Positions 8,193-17,204 of a DNA stretch of 64,000 nt are shown here, in pieces. Source of the stretch: a bacterium D16-51 (GTDB lineage Bacteria; Bacillota; Clostridia; Lachnospirales; Lachnospiraceae); contig RAYE01000017.1 of NCBI GenBank assembly GCA_003612285.1, forward strand, positions 1 to 64,000, written 5' to 3'. The notes beneath the pieces were generated by a model, which did no database searches, was not told the DNA's origin, and saw only the letters and a list, made by a program, of their open reading frames with translations. Each line of letters opens with the position of its first letter. Position 1 is the stretch's first letter. The position numbers and the translations under genes were made by a program.

Positions 8193-9055
8193 ATTCGTTT
8201 CCCCTTTACTAATAGCAGCATTATTTCATCAACAGAAGCATGGTCGGCCACAATGCCTTTGTATTTCCTTTGTGTGTCTTTTTTATTTGCAACCAGTACA
8301 TCAGTCTGAAAATCACGTGTCCGGTAAGCAAGGATGTCGCCAGGATCTAAAGCAAGAAATTGGCTTTCCTTGCAGCGCAAAACAGCATAGTTATATACCA
8401 AATCATTTTTTGATACAGTCATAAGGAGTTTTCCGTTGTGGATAAAAGTAATATAATCTGCAACTTTTTCTATATCACTTGTGATATTGGAAGATAATAA
8501 AATGGAATGGGTTTCTTCCTGCACGAAACCGAGAAAAACGTCTAACATTTCATCACGCCCAATAGGGTCTAAACCGCTGGTTGCTTCATCTAGAATCAGC
8601 AATTGGGGATGGTGCGCTAAAGCAGCGGCAATCGCCAGTTTCATAGCCATTCCTTTGGAATAGTGTTTGATTTTTTGCTTGGAAGGCAGGTGGAAGTCTT
8701 CTAAATATTTCTGGAATAACGAATTATCCCAGCGCGTGTAAAGTCCTGCCATGACTTCCGCTAATTGTTTCGCAGTCCAAAAACCAGGGAAATTACTGCC
8801 GTCATAGACAATGCCGATTTTTTCCCGTACTTCTGTGTCGGCGTCGGTCATTTCCTTTCCAAATAATTTTACGGTTCCGCTGCTTTTGGTAATTGTATTC
8901 ATAATACAGCCGATTGTCGTGGTCTTTCCAGCGCCGTTTTCCCCGACAAAGCCTAAAATCGCGCCATAAGGCAATGAAAAAGTCACATTTTCCAGATTAA
9001 AATCCGATTTTGGAAATGTTTTGGAAACTTGCTGCAATTCTAAAATATTTTCCAT
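8189..9055 (-). CDS. ABC transporter ATP-binding protein (YtrB-like)
   Basis: This 288-aa ATPase has Walker A GENGAGKTT, a signature region in HYSKGMAMKLAIAAAL (a degenerate LSGGQ, usual for this subfamily), Walker B LLILDEATSGLDP, and a switch-region residue in LLSSNIT where the common His is replaced by Asn. The C-terminal ~80 residues form an accessory domain. I place the start at 9055 because GGGAGG sits 9 nt upstream; the ATG at 9064 directly abuts that site. It follows the GntR gene with almost no gap. Substitutions in the signature and switch are typical of YtrB-type proteins. Confidence 0.88.
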   Translation of the reverse strand: MENILELQQVSKTFPKSDFNLENVTFSLPYGAILGFVGENGAGKTTTIGCIMNTITKSSGTVKLFGKEMTDADTEVREKIGIVYDGSNFPGFWTAKQLAEVMAGLYTRWDNSLFQKYLEDFHLPSKQKIKHYSKGMAMKLAIAAALAHHPQLLILDEATSGLDPIGRDEMLDVFLGFVQEETHSILLSSNITSDIEKVADYITFIHNGKLLMTVSKNDLVYNYAVLRCKESQFLALDPGDILAYRTRDFQTDVLVANKKDTQRKYKGIVADHASVDEIMLLLVKGKRI

Positions 9056-9056
9056 G

Positions 9057-9434
9057 TTATTCATCCTCCCGATAGAATAAAGCTAACAGTTCAGTTAATT
9101 TTTCCAGGGAAATGCTGCAGGTCCGCCCGATTTCTGCTGCGGCCTGTAAATGTTCCTCTGCAATACGCTGCTGTTCTTCCTGATAAAATTCTTTGTTTTG
9201 TGCGGCCACAAAACTTCCTCTGCCAACAGTGGTTTCGATAAAACCATCTCTTTGCAAATCTTCATAGGCTTTTTGGACAGTAATAACGCTTACATGAATT
9301 GACTTTGCCAACGCGCGCATTGAGGGGATAGCGTCCCCTGCCTGCAGTTCCCCGCTCATTATCATTGCTTTCATCTGTGATGTGATTTGTTCGTAAATCG
9401 GTTTGTTGGCGTTATTGCTGATAATGATTTCCAT
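9057..9434 (-). CDS. GntR-family regulator, YtrA type
   Basis: This 125-aa protein is an N-terminal winged-helix domain (about residues 9-76; PIYEQITSQMK at the first helix, TVQKAYEDLQRDGFI at the recognition region) followed by a ~45-residue helical tail instead of a ligand-binding domain, as in the YtrA subfamily. It heads an operon with an ATPase and a permease. A palindrome over its own promoter (9460-9480) is the probable operator, giving negative autoregulation relieved by cell-envelope stress. AGGTGGTG precedes the ATG. Confidence 0.9.
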   Translation of the reverse strand: MEIIISNNANKPIYEQITSQMKAMIMSGELQAGDAIPSMRALAKSIHVSVITVQKAYEDLQRDGFIETTVGRGSFVAAQNKEFYQEEQQRIAEEHLQAAAEIGRTCSISLEKLTELLALFYREDE

Positions 9435-9459
9435 AAGTCACCACCTTTGCAAATTGAAT

Positions 9460-9507
9460 TGTACTTATTGTACAAGTACATTATAACAATCTTTTGCAGA
9501 AAGTCAA
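9460..9507 (-). promoter_or_regulatory. promoter and GntR operator of the YtrA-like operon
   Basis: On the minus strand TTGACT (9507-9502) and TATAAT (9485-9480) are separated by 16 nt. Overlapping the -10 and the start point is the perfect palindrome TGTACTT-N7-AAGTACA (9460-9480). The position is ideal for repression by the GntR protein encoded next. Confidence 0.75.
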
Positions 9508-9633
9508 GGGTATCCGAATTATTTTTGGATGCGCGTATAAGGTGTGTTAAAATTTTCAAATATGGTTAGAAAAGCATAATATAACAATGTCAGGGAATGC
9601 TATTTATAAGTAATGAAGATCTGAGGGAGGTAC

Positions 9634-10074
9634 ATGGTTAATATGGAAGAGCATACAATTTCACTGTTAAAGGAATGCAGCTCTGGCTGCAAAATGGCAA
9701 TGCGGACAATCCAGCAGGTACGGGAATATGCAAGGGATGAAAAATTAGAACGTCTCTTAGATGCTTATGAGAAAAAACACCGAGATTTAGAAAAATCAAC
9801 AATCCAGCTTTTAGAGCACTATAATAAAAAAGATGAAGAACCGGGTAAAATGGCGGAGTTTATGGCAAAGATGGATATTGAGATGAAAATGCTGGTGCAT
9901 GCAGACAGCCATCAAATTGCAAAACTAATGATGGATGGCTGCAATATGGGAATCCAGGCATTAAGTGAGAAAATTAATCAATATACAGAAGCATCTAAGG
10001 AAAGTTTGGATATTGCGAAAAAAATTGTAAAAGCAGAAGAGGATTTTATGGCAGAGATGAAAGAATTTTTATAA
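9634..10074 (+). CDS. helical-bundle (ferritin-like/DUF2383-like) hypothetical protein
   Basis: This 146-aa protein is almost entirely amphipathic helix and rich in Glu, Lys and Met. Paired acidic and histidine residues recur in the helices (YEKKHRDLEK, VHADSHQ), a spacing seen in ferritin-like and DUF2383-type four-helix bundles. I cannot assign it with certainty. It has no signal peptide and no neighbour in the same unit. GGGAGG lies only 3 nt before the ATG at 9634; the in-frame ATG at 9643 has a 12-nt spacing and is a possible alternative. Proteins of this kind are often stress-related. Confidence 0.55.
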   Translation: MVNMEEHTISLLKECSSGCKMAMRTIQQVREYARDEKLERLLDAYEKKHRDLEKSTIQLLEHYNKKDEEPGKMAEFMAKMDIEMKMLVHADSHQIAKLMMDGCNMGIQALSEKINQYTEASKESLDIAKKIVKAEEDFMAEMKEFL

Positions 10075-10141
10075 CAGTGGAATGCAGCGCATTTTTCTGT
10101 GATTCATTACATTACATGGCAATCTAAATAAGGAACTGTTA

Positions 10142-10177
10142 AAAAAGAACTCCCAAAGCAAAAAACTGCTTTGGGAG
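10142..10177 (-). terminator. intrinsic terminator after tRNA-Pro
   Basis: On the minus strand CTCCCAAAGCA (10150-10160) pairs with its complement (10167-10177), followed by a T-rich tract at 10149-10142. A further 9-bp pairing (CCAAGGTTT 10187-10195 with 10213-10221) lies between tRNA and terminator. Confidence 0.75.
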
Positions 10178-10223
10178 CTGCCCCTGCCAAGGTTTGTGTG
10201 CACTCGCTTATAAAACCTTGGAA

Positions 10224-10297
10224 TCGGCGTGACAGGATTCGAACCTGCGGCCTCATCGTCCCGAACGATGCGCTCTACCAAACTGAGCCACACGCCG
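10224..10297 (-). tRNA. tRNA-Pro (anticodon CGG)
   Basis: The cloverleaf reads cleanly on the minus strand: a 7-bp acceptor stem CGGCGTG/CACGCCG, a D arm with GGCTCAG, an anticodon loop TTCGGGA giving CGG, and a T loop GGTTCGAATCC. CCA is not encoded. The gene stands alone and ends in the hairpin terminator at 10142-10177. Confidence 0.95.
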
Positions 10298-10435
10298 AAC
10301 TACAGTCATATACTATCATGATTTGGCAGAAATTTCAATAGTTTTTTTATACTACATAATACAGAAAATATGCAGAAAAAATTTTTTATTTATTTCTATC
10401 CTGATACGATTGACCGCGACTAGTAACGAGAACTG

Positions 10436-10444
10436 TGTTATAAT
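10436..10444 (+). promoter_or_regulatory. extended -10 promoter of the GH27 gene
   Basis: TG-T-TATAAT at 10436-10444 is an extended -10 element; a good -35 is lacking at the normal distance (TTGACC at 10410 is 23 nt away). It lies about 70 bp before the GH27 start. Confidence 0.5.
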
Positions 10445-10514
10445 GGGTTAGGGGGCATAGATTTTGGGGCAGTTACTATATATATAATGTTTGAAAGGAG
10501 AAATGAGGTAAACT

Positions 10515-11801
10515 ATGGATAAAAACAAATTTGCACTTACGCCGCCGATGGGCTGGAACAGTTATGATTATTATGACACCTCTGTAAATGAAGAGCAGGT
10601 AAAGGCGAATGCCATATATATGGCAGAAAATTTAAAGGAATTTGGATGGGAATATATTGTTATTGATATTGAATGGTATGGGTATGATACGGGAAGCCAG
10701 AGAGAAAAATACCAGTATATTCCATTTTGGAAGGTAGAGATGGATGAATACTCCAGACTGCTTCCTTGTGTACAGAAATTCCCATCTGCAAAGGATGGAA
10801 AAGGTTTTCAGCCATTGGCTGAATTTGTCCACAACCTGGGATTAAAATTTGGGATACATATTATGCGTGGCATTCCAAGGAATGCGGCACATGCTCATAC
10901 AAAAATTTTAGGGACGGATAAGACGGCAAACGAGGTTGCAGACCCATCAAATATCTGTGATTGGAACCCTGATATGTATGGTATCAGGCCGGATGTTGAA
11001 GGGGCGCAGGAATATTATGATTCTATTTTTAAGCTGTATGCTGAGTGGGGCGTTGATTTTGTAAAATGTGATGATATCTGCAGGATGGATATGCCTACTG
11101 CAAAGAAGGAGATAGAGATGCTTTACCAGGCAATCCAAAAGTGCGGGCGGCCAATTGTGCTGAGCCTTTCGCCAGGACCAGCGCGTATTGAGGAAGCGTG
11201 GCATTATGAAACATATGCCAATATGTGGAGAATTACAGACGACTTTTGGGATAAATGGGACTTGCTCCTGCCGATGTTTGAACGCTGTGAGTTATGGCAG
11301 TCCCATGTCCGGGAGGGATGTTTTCCGGATTGTGATATGCTGACGGTTGGCCGCCTTGGAAAAGGTTTTGGGAATGAATGGCAGTGTAATTTTACAAGGG
11401 AAGAGCAGGTTACAATGCTGACGCTTTGGTGTATCTTCCGTTCCCCACTAATGATAGGCACCGATTTGACCACTTTGGATGATTGGACGAAAAAATTGCT
11501 GACAAATCAGGAGGTATTAGGGCTTCTTTCACATTCTGCCGGCGCAAGGCAGATAAAACGGGATGAAAGGAGTGTTGTATGGTGTTCTGAAGATACGGTG
11601 GAAAATGCAGGTTATATTGCTGTGTTTAATCTGGAAGATAAGGAAGCGGCAGTATCTGTTCCGTGGGAAGCAGTAAGCCAGTATGGGATTTGCAGGAAGG
11701 ATGGGAAAGAATTATGGAGCGGTGAAACAGCAGAGCTTCAGAACATGGATTTTGTTACAGTTCCGGCGCATGGTGCAAAACTGTATAAAGTAATTATGTA
11801 A
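10515..11801 (+). CDS. glycoside hydrolase family 27 (alpha-galactosidase-like)
   Basis: This 428-aa enzyme has the GH27 (clan GH-D) barrel: TPPMGWNSYDYY at the start, YIVIDIEWYG in strand 2, and VDFVKCDD with the nucleophile Asp near residue 189. A second conserved Asp in RITDDFWD fits the acid/base. A small C-terminal beta-sandwich follows from about residue 345. Members release terminal alpha-galactose or alpha-N-acetylgalactosamine. No signal peptide is present, so it should act in the cytoplasm on imported oligosaccharides. It is monocistronic, with GAAAGGAG upstream and its own promoter. The exact sugar specificity cannot be read from sequence. Confidence 0.9.
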   Translation: MDKNKFALTPPMGWNSYDYYDTSVNEEQVKANAIYMAENLKEFGWEYIVIDIEWYGYDTGSQREKYQYIPFWKVEMDEYSRLLPCVQKFPSAKDGKGFQPLAEFVHNLGLKFGIHIMRGIPRNAAHAHTKILGTDKTANEVADPSNICDWNPDMYGIRPDVEGAQEYYDSIFKLYAEWGVDFVKCDDICRMDMPTAKKEIEMLYQAIQKCGRPIVLSLSPGPARIEEAWHYETYANMWRITDDFWDKWDLLLPMFERCELWQSHVREGCFPDCDMLTVGRLGKGFGNEWQCNFTREEQVTMLTLWCIFRSPLMIGTDLTTLDDWTKKLLTNQEVLGLLSHSAGARQIKRDERSVVWCSEDTVENAGYIAVFNLEDKEAAVSVPWEAVSQYGICRKDGKELWSGETAELQNMDFVTVPAHGAKLYKVIM

Positions 11802-11862
11802 CAGAAAGTTGTAACGTTATTGTTAGCTTTGGCTTTAGAAAATTGGCTGTGAAGAATAACTG

Positions 11863-12026
11863 GTAACAGTTCAGCCTTCCATAAAATGCGAGGATTTTTG
11901 ACATGCTTTTTGTCAAAAATATGAGTTTTACGGTGCCATTTTGCACGCATTTTGTGCAAAATGTGTACATCAACAGTGCTGAAAGCACTGCTGTGTAACT
12001 ATGAAGCTGCAAGGCTGAATAGTTAC
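11863..12026 (-). repeat. 164-bp MITE-like foldback element, copy 1
   Basis: This element is almost identical to 59378-59541 in the opposite orientation. Its ends form an imperfect 16-bp terminal inverted repeat (GTAACTATTCAGCCTT against AAGGCTGAACTGTTAC). Internally it contains three further hairpins: around GCAGTGCT/AGCACTG, CATTTTGCA/TGCAAAATG, and TTTTTGACA/TGTCAAAAA. An apparent 72-aa frame through it is shared by both copies but has no ribosome-binding site. It carries no transposase and is probably a non-autonomous element. Confidence 0.8.
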
Positions 12027-12055
12027 AATAACTGCAAGATGATGTTTAACATTGA

Positions 12056-12084
12056 TTGCATTCTTAGCAAAATTATTGTATAAT
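12056..12084 (+). promoter_or_regulatory. sigma-70 promoter of the chemoreceptor gene
   Basis: TTGCAT (12056-12061) and TATAAT (12079-12084) are separated by 17 nt, 48 bp before the start codon. It begins 30 bp after the MITE-like element. Confidence 0.75.
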
Positions 12085-12131
12085 TATCCCAGCGTTTTGT
12101 ACAAAAAGAAAAATATTGGGGGAATATGCTT

Positions 12132-13592
12132 ATGGAATTGGAGATTTTAAAGAATGAAGAAAAAAGGGTAAATCTTATTATGTTCTTGTTTTTGGTAGCA
12201 ATACCGATTGTTGCAACAGCATATGTCTTGATATTTAACAACGGTGCGCCAAAAGATGTTATAGCGCTGATTATTTCGGCGGCGGGGCTTCTTATCAAGC
12301 TGTTTGAAAAAAAGCTTGGACGGTATGCGAAGTATTTCTATATAGCGGCATTGCCATTACTGGGTTCTGTTATACTTTCGCTTAGCACTCCTGCTGTTTT
12401 TGGGGCAATGGCAGAGGCGTACTTCCTGGTTTTATTTTTGGCAATTCCATATTATGACTTATCCGTGATAAAAGTGTGTGTTGCCATGACGATAATACCA
12501 AATGTAGTTGCGATGATTATTGTGCCTAAACAGTTTTTAGCGATGTACACGCTTTCTATCTGGGTATTTGTCTGGATGGTGTATGCAGTGGCAGTTGTTG
12601 TTGCAGTAATGATTGTACTTAGGGCGCGTTCTTTGTTTTTGGATGTAGAAAATAAAGAGAAAGAATCTGAGGGAATGATTGGAAGTATTCGTGGGGCGTT
12701 TGAAGCGGTACAGCGTTCTTCTGAAAGAATTTATGATTCCTTGCATAATTTTGAAGAGGGTTCTGCAGAGATTGCAGCGTCTACGGAAGAAATTTCGGAC
12801 AATGCCAATGCGCAGATTGGGGAAGTTGAAGAAAGTATTGGCATTTTTGGGGACTTGAATGACAGGATTGTCCAGTCAGAAAGCCATGTTAACAATACGA
12901 TTGACAGCATGGAAATTTTAAAGAATAAAAACAATGACGGCTTGACTGCGATTGCAGATTTGTCACAGAAGTTTGATGAAAATATTAAATCAACGCAGGA
13001 GGTTTCAGAAGGGGTGCTTGCGCTTTCCCAAAAATCTGCGCATATTGGTGAGATTGTCGACAGCATCCACCAGATTGCACAGCAGACAAATCTTCTCGCA
13101 TTAAATGCGGCGATTGAAGCGGCAAGGGCTGGGGAGGCAGGAAAAGGGTTTGCAGTTGTTGCAGATGAGATAAATAAACTTTCTGGAGAGTCTGCGGACG
13201 CAACTCAGAAGATTGATACTATCCTAAAGGACATCCTGAATACAGTTGAACATACAAGTACTGTGATTGAACGGAACAATATAATTGTAAAAGAGTCAAA
13301 TGAGCAGTTAGAGGAGACGGTGCATATTTTCCGTGACATGTCAGAAGCTTCTGAAGAGGTGGTGAAGGTATCAACTGTACTTGAGGATGAATTGGAGCAT
13401 ATTCTTTCCATTAAAGAAGATTTGTTAGGATTTATCCAGAAAATTAAGGAGATGTCAGAAGTTTCGATGAATTCTGCAGTTGGGATTAGCACTTCTTCTG
13501 AAGAACAGGCAAATTCTGTTGAAGAGGTGGTAAAGGCAATGCAGAATGTACAACAGGAGATGCAGCAATTAAGCACATTATTATTAGATTAA
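12132..13592 (+). CDS. methyl-accepting chemotaxis-type receptor with polytopic membrane domain
   Basis: This 486-aa protein starts with about six membrane segments in the first 165 residues and continues as a long coiled-coil signalling domain. The hairpin tip [20 protein letters not shown] is nearly canonical and would contact CheA and CheW. There is no periplasmic sensor and no recognisable HAMP domain, so the signal is probably sensed in the membrane. The ATG at 12132 lies 9 nt from GGGGG; the ATG at 12126 is too close. No chemotaxis genes are adjacent, although a CheA-like kinase lies at 46372-47694. Confidence 0.9.
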   Translation: MELEILKNEEKRVNLIMFLFLVAIPIVATAYVLIFNNGAPKDVIALIISAAGLLIKLFEKKLGRYAKYFYIAALPLLGSVILSLSTPAVFGAMAEAYFLVLFLAIPYYDLSVIKVCVAMTIIPNVVAMIIVPKQFLAMYTLSIWVFVWMVYAVAVVVAVMIVLRARSLFLDVENKEKESEGMIGSIRGAFEAVQRSSERIYDSLHNFEEGSAEIAASTEEISDNANAQIGEVEESIGIFGDLNDRIVQSESHVNNTIDSMEILKNKNNDGLTAIADLSQKFDENIKSTQEVSEGVLALSQKSAHIGEIVDSIHQIAQQTNLLALNAAIEAARAGEAGKGFAVVADEINKLSGESADATQKIDTILKDILNTVEHTSTVIERNNIIVKESNEQLEETVHIFRDMSEASEEVVKVSTVLEDELEHILSIKEDLLGFIQKIKEMSEVSMNSAVGISTSSEEQANSVEEVVKAMQNVQQEMQQLSTLLLD

Positions 13593-13648
13593 AATAAAAT
13601 ATTATAAAACCCGTTTGGGTGTGGATTTTTCAAGAGAAATCTTTTTTC

Positions 13649-13686
13649 GCCACACAATTGCAGAGATGCAGTTGTGTGGCGTTTTT
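13649..13686 (+). terminator. intrinsic terminator after the chemoreceptor
   Basis: GCCACACAATTGCA (13649-13662) pairs with TGCAGTTGTGTGGC (13667-13680), followed by GTTTTT. One wobble interrupts an otherwise 14-bp stem. Confidence 0.88.
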
Positions 13687-13737
13687 ATTGTGAAAAATCC
13701 GCTGCAGATATAATGGATTGATATAGGAGGGAAACAG

Positions 13738-15078
13738 ATGGAACAGACATTTATGAGAGAGAGAAAGATATTGCCATTAGTGTTGTCGATGTCTCTGCCT
13801 ATGGTAATATCAATGGCAGTTAATTCGTTGTATAATATTGTTGACAGCTATTTTGTGGCAAAGTTAAGTGAGAAGGCAATGACAGCCCTGGCGCTTGTAT
13901 ATCCGGTGCAGAATCTGATGAATGCGATTGCAATTGGTTTTGGAATTGGGATTAATGCAAATGTTTCTTATTATCTGGGGGCAGGCAATAAGAAAAAGGC
14001 AGATAATTCTGCCACGCAGGGGATGTTTTTAAGCTTTATACATGGAGTAATCCTGACAATCGGGTGTATTGCAATTATGCCGGGTTTTTTAGGGGCATTT
14101 TCATCAGACCAGGAAGTTATAGATTTGGCATGTGTTTATTCTAACCGTGCATTTATGTTTTCGGTAATTTCAGCGCTCGCCATTTCATTTGAGAAAATTT
14201 TCCAGTCTGCGGGAAATATGAAAGTGTCTATGTTTAGCATGATGTGTGGGTTTATTACAAATATTATATTAGATCCGTTGATGATATTTGGGGTTGGCAT
14301 TTTTCCGGCTATGGGCATGGCGGGGGCGGCATATGCAACAGGTGCAGGGCAGTGTATTACACTTCTTATTTACCTGCTGTTTTATGTATTTAAACCAATT
14401 CCTGTAAAGATAAAAAGAAAATATTTATATTTTGACAGGGAAGTGTTTTGGAGGCTGTATTCTGTTGGGATTCCTGCCACATTAAATATGGCGTTGCCGT
14501 CCCTTCTGGTTTCTTCCTTGAATGGGATATTGGCAGGTTTTTCAGAAAAATATGTGCTCGTATTAGGTGTGTACTATAAGCTGCAGACATTTATTTATTT
14601 GACGGCAAACGGGATTATCCAGGGAATACGGCCTTTAGTGGGATATAATTATGGCGCTGGCGAATATGGACGCGTAGAGAAAATATATAAGACAACACTT
14701 AAATTGACAATGGCGGTAATGCTGGTGGGGACAATTTTATCATGGAGCATTCCGGATATACTGATTGGCTTGTTTACAGAAAATACGGAGACAGTTAGCG
14801 CTGGAGTGGATGCATTGCATATAATCAGCCTGGGGTTTGTAGTTTCCGCAATTTCCGTTTCTTGTTCCGGGGCATTGGAGGGGCTTGGGAAGGGGCTTCC
14901 TTCCCTTTATATTTCCCTGGCAAGATATGTAGTAATTATGATACCAGCAGCATTTTTGCTTAGCCGGAGGGCAGGCGCAAATGGTGTCTGGGCAGCTTTT
15001 TGCCTGACAGAGTTTATGGCGGCAGTGTTTGCATATTGGATTTTTAAAAGGCAGTTTAAAACTTCGCAAACATCATAA
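13738..15078 (+). CDS. MATE-family efflux transporter
   Basis: This 446-aa protein has twelve predicted membrane segments and MATE hallmarks: LPMVISMAVNSLYNIVDSYF in helix 1, a conserved glycine-rich second helix, and QGIRPLVGYNYGAGEYGRV at the start of the second half. Such carriers export cationic drugs or metabolites with Na+ or H+. TAGGAGG lies 7 nt before the ATG. The 3' end overlaps the convergent GHKL kinase gene by 23 bp. The substrate is unknown and no linked regulator is evident. Confidence 0.92.
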   Translation: MEQTFMRERKILPLVLSMSLPMVISMAVNSLYNIVDSYFVAKLSEKAMTALALVYPVQNLMNAIAIGFGIGINANVSYYLGAGNKKKADNSATQGMFLSFIHGVILTIGCIAIMPGFLGAFSSDQEVIDLACVYSNRAFMFSVISALAISFEKIFQSAGNMKVSMFSMMCGFITNIILDPLMIFGVGIFPAMGMAGAAYATGAGQCITLLIYLLFYVFKPIPVKIKRKYLYFDREVFWRLYSVGIPATLNMALPSLLVSSLNGILAGFSEKYVLVLGVYYKLQTFIYLTANGIIQGIRPLVGYNYGAGEYGRVEKIYKTTLKLTMAVMLVGTILSWSIPDILIGLFTENTETVSAGVDALHIISLGFVVSAISVSCSGALEGLGKGLPSLYISLARYVVIMIPAAFLLSRRAGANGVWAAFCLTEFMAAVFAYWIFKRQFKTSQTS

Positions 15079-16345
15079 TATGGAAGATTCCATCATCAAG
15101 ATAGCAGCCGATGTTCCCATCTATTTTTTCAGAAAATGCAAGGACGCTTTGCATCCCCAGCCCATGATTCCCAAGTTTTTTACTTTTTGGAAGCCCTGTG
15201 ACAGAATCAAGCTGGATTTTATCCTCATAGTGGTTTTTTGTCTGGATAAGCAGATGTTCATTTAGGCAATGGATTTTTACGTCGATATACCTTTGAGGCT
15301 TATCAAAAAGCTTTACGCAGTTAATTGCATTTTCAAAGAGGTTTGCAATAACAAGTGTAAGTTCATAATCGTCTACCGGAATTGTTTTTGGCACAATGAC
15401 GTCAAGATGGACTTCAATGTCAAAGGAGCGGGCTTTGTCCATCATATTGGTAAGTATGGTGTTGACGATTAGGTTGTTACAGTATTTTATTACTTTGTTT
15501 TCATTTGTTACATCATTGATATGCTGGATTACCCTGCGGATTTCGAAATATTTTTCCTGGTCTAGCAGGGAATCAATAATGTTAAAGTAATGCCTCATAT
15601 CATGGTGCAGGATTTTCAGGTTTTTTTCTGCCCTTTCTACCTGAAATTGCTGGTTTTCCAGTCCTATAATATACGATTCCAAAAACATATTCTCCCAATG
15701 AATGGCATTTCTTTTTAATTCACTTTCCAGGTAGTGGAGTGCAACAATATATGATATAAACATTGTCACAATGAAAAAGATTGTCCCTGGAATATTAGAG
15801 GGGTTGTCGTAAAGCGTATATGGGAAAAAAGCGATACAGGAAAAACTGATATAAAAAAACACAGGAATCAAACAGAGTTCCCACCAGTTTTTCAGATTCT
15901 TTTTTTCCTGGAAATTTAAGCATATAGTACGGATTTTAGAAGAAAGCAGCACAAGGATGATAAGATGTATCGCAAAACTTCCTGTTAGCGCCACAATATC
16001 ATTTTTTGTATAAATTTGCAGGATGGATGCAGAGATGCTTCCTGCAATTACATAGTTTGATGCGCTAAGCCCTATAAATAAAACCTGGCTGTTCCTTCTT
16101 TTTGAGATAAAAATAGCCGTATACTGTGTTAGAAATATCTGCAGGATGGTTATAATAACGTAACAGATATTGCTGTCAGGGAAAAGGTTTAATTTTATGC
16201 AGTCTGTCAGGCACAGGGTAAAAAAAGAAAAAAAGCATAGGAATCCTGTGGTTGCTTTGGAATAGCGCGGCATAATAAATAAATATATAAAAAGAAATAA
16301 AAATATATGGCTTATCATATAGTATATATTTGTAAAATAGTTCAT
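15056..16345 (-). CDS. GHKL sensor histidine kinase (AgrC/ComD-like)
   Basis: This 429-aa protein has about six membrane segments in the first 200 residues, then a dimerisation helix with the phospho-acceptor His in LHHDMRHYFN, and a GHKL ATPase domain with LVIANLFENAINC and a G box in LGNHGLGMQS. This layout is that of peptide-pheromone kinases of the AgrC/ComD group. AAGGAG precedes the ATG. It follows the LytTR regulator by 34 bp and forms a two-component system with it. No agrB or agrD-like gene is visible nearby, so the inducer must be encoded elsewhere or be of another kind. Confidence 0.88.
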   Translation of the reverse strand: MNYFTNIYYMISHIFLFLFIYLFIMPRYSKATTGFLCFFSFFTLCLTDCIKLNLFPDSNICYVIITILQIFLTQYTAIFISKRRNSQVLFIGLSASNYVIAGSISASILQIYTKNDIVALTGSFAIHLIILVLLSSKIRTICLNFQEKKNLKNWWELCLIPVFFYISFSCIAFFPYTLYDNPSNIPGTIFFIVTMFISYIVALHYLESELKRNAIHWENMFLESYIIGLENQQFQVERAEKNLKILHHDMRHYFNIIDSLLDQEKYFEIRRVIQHINDVTNENKVIKYCNNLIVNTILTNMMDKARSFDIEVHLDVIVPKTIPVDDYELTLVIANLFENAINCVKLFDKPQRYIDVKIHCLNEHLLIQTKNHYEDKIQLDSVTGLPKSKKLGNHGLGMQSVLAFSEKIDGNIGCYLDDGIFHIMMFAKF

Positions 16346-16379
16346 TTTATCTCCTTGGAAATTTGTTGTTTACAGTTCT

Positions 16380-17114
16380 TTACCTGTATTGTTCAGATAC
16401 AAATAAAAGGTATTCTTTTTTTACGTCCAACGAGCTTTTCCGGCTGACGGGGATGCTTATGCCGCTGTCCATTGTTACATCGCTCCGTGTAAGTTTTTTT
16501 ATGTATTTCAAATTAACCAGAAAAGATTTATGGACGCGTATAAAATTTCGGTTATGGATTAAGTCTTTGATTTCTTCGTCAAAAGATTTCCGTATAAAAA
16601 TGCTTGTAATCGTTTCGCCGCCAACTAGATGGATGTCCAGTTTTCTGGAGGAGTTTTCTATATATTCAATTTTGGAATATGGTATAGACAGCAGCCCGTC
16701 CCTGGTTTTTACCAGATATACAGATTCTTCTTTTATATTCAAATAAGACAGGGCAGAATCGATCGCTTCAAAAAAACTACTTTTTTTTATTGGTTTCAGT
16801 AAATATCTTATCGCATGGATATCATAGGCGTCCAGGGCGAAACCATCTGATGTAGTAACATAGATAATAATGCTTTTTGTATTCGTTTTTCGGATTTGGG
16901 CGCCTAAATCAATTCCTGTAATTTTAGACATAACAATGTCCAATATATAAATGTCGGCTGGTTCTTCATTTTGGATTTTATCTAATAAGACAGAAGCATC
17001 TGAATACTTTTCTGTTTCAAAAGGAATGCCGGGACAATATGTATTGTATTCTATTAGCAGTTTTTCTAATTTTGTCAGGTCTTCTTTATTGTCATCACAT
17101 ATTATAACTCGCAT
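16380..17114 (-). CDS. LytTR-family response regulator (AgrA-like)
   Basis: This 244-aa regulator has a receiver domain (ICDDN near the start, phospho-acceptor Asp in YILDIVM, Lys in LLKPI) and a C-terminal LytTR DNA-binding domain from about residue 140, with FIRVHKSFLVNLKYI typical of that fold. GGAGG lies 11 nt before the ATG at 17114 and 2 nt before the ATG at 17123; I prefer 17114 but both are possible. It is the first gene of the pair with the GHKL kinase. The target promoters are unknown. Confidence 0.88.
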   Translation of the reverse strand: MRVIICDDNKEDLTKLEKLLIEYNTYCPGIPFETEKYSDASVLLDKIQNEEPADIYILDIVMSKITGIDLGAQIRKTNTKSIIIYVTTSDGFALDAYDIHAIRYLLKPIKKSSFFEAIDSALSYLNIKEESVYLVKTRDGLLSIPYSKIEYIENSSRKLDIHLVGGETITSIFIRKSFDEEIKDLIHNRNFIRVHKSFLVNLKYIKKLTRSDVTMDSGISIPVSRKSSLDVKKEYLLFVSEQYR

Positions 17115-17153
17115 TTGTGTCATTACCTCCGGGTTAAATCACTTCTGAGTGTA

Positions 17154-17188
17154 AGGAACTGTTATGGAATTAATTCTTAACAGTTCCT
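17154..17188. repeat. AGGAACTGTTA hairpin repeat
   Basis: AGGAACTGTTA (17154-17164) and TAACAGTTCCT (17178-17188) form a perfect 11-bp inverted repeat. Related hairpins occur at 19596-19626 and 20914-20941. It lies in the leader of the LytTR regulator. Confidence 0.65.
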
Positions 17189-17204
17189 AAGAATAAGCAT
17201 AAAT

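Noticed and set aside
10410-10444. TTGACC as the -35 of the GH27 promoter
   Set aside because: The 23-nt distance to TATAAT is too long; the extended -10 is a better explanation.
11794-12012. 72-aa frame shared with 59392-59619
   Set aside because: It follows the MITE-like element in both copies, has no ribosome-binding site, and the hairpin structure explains the conservation.
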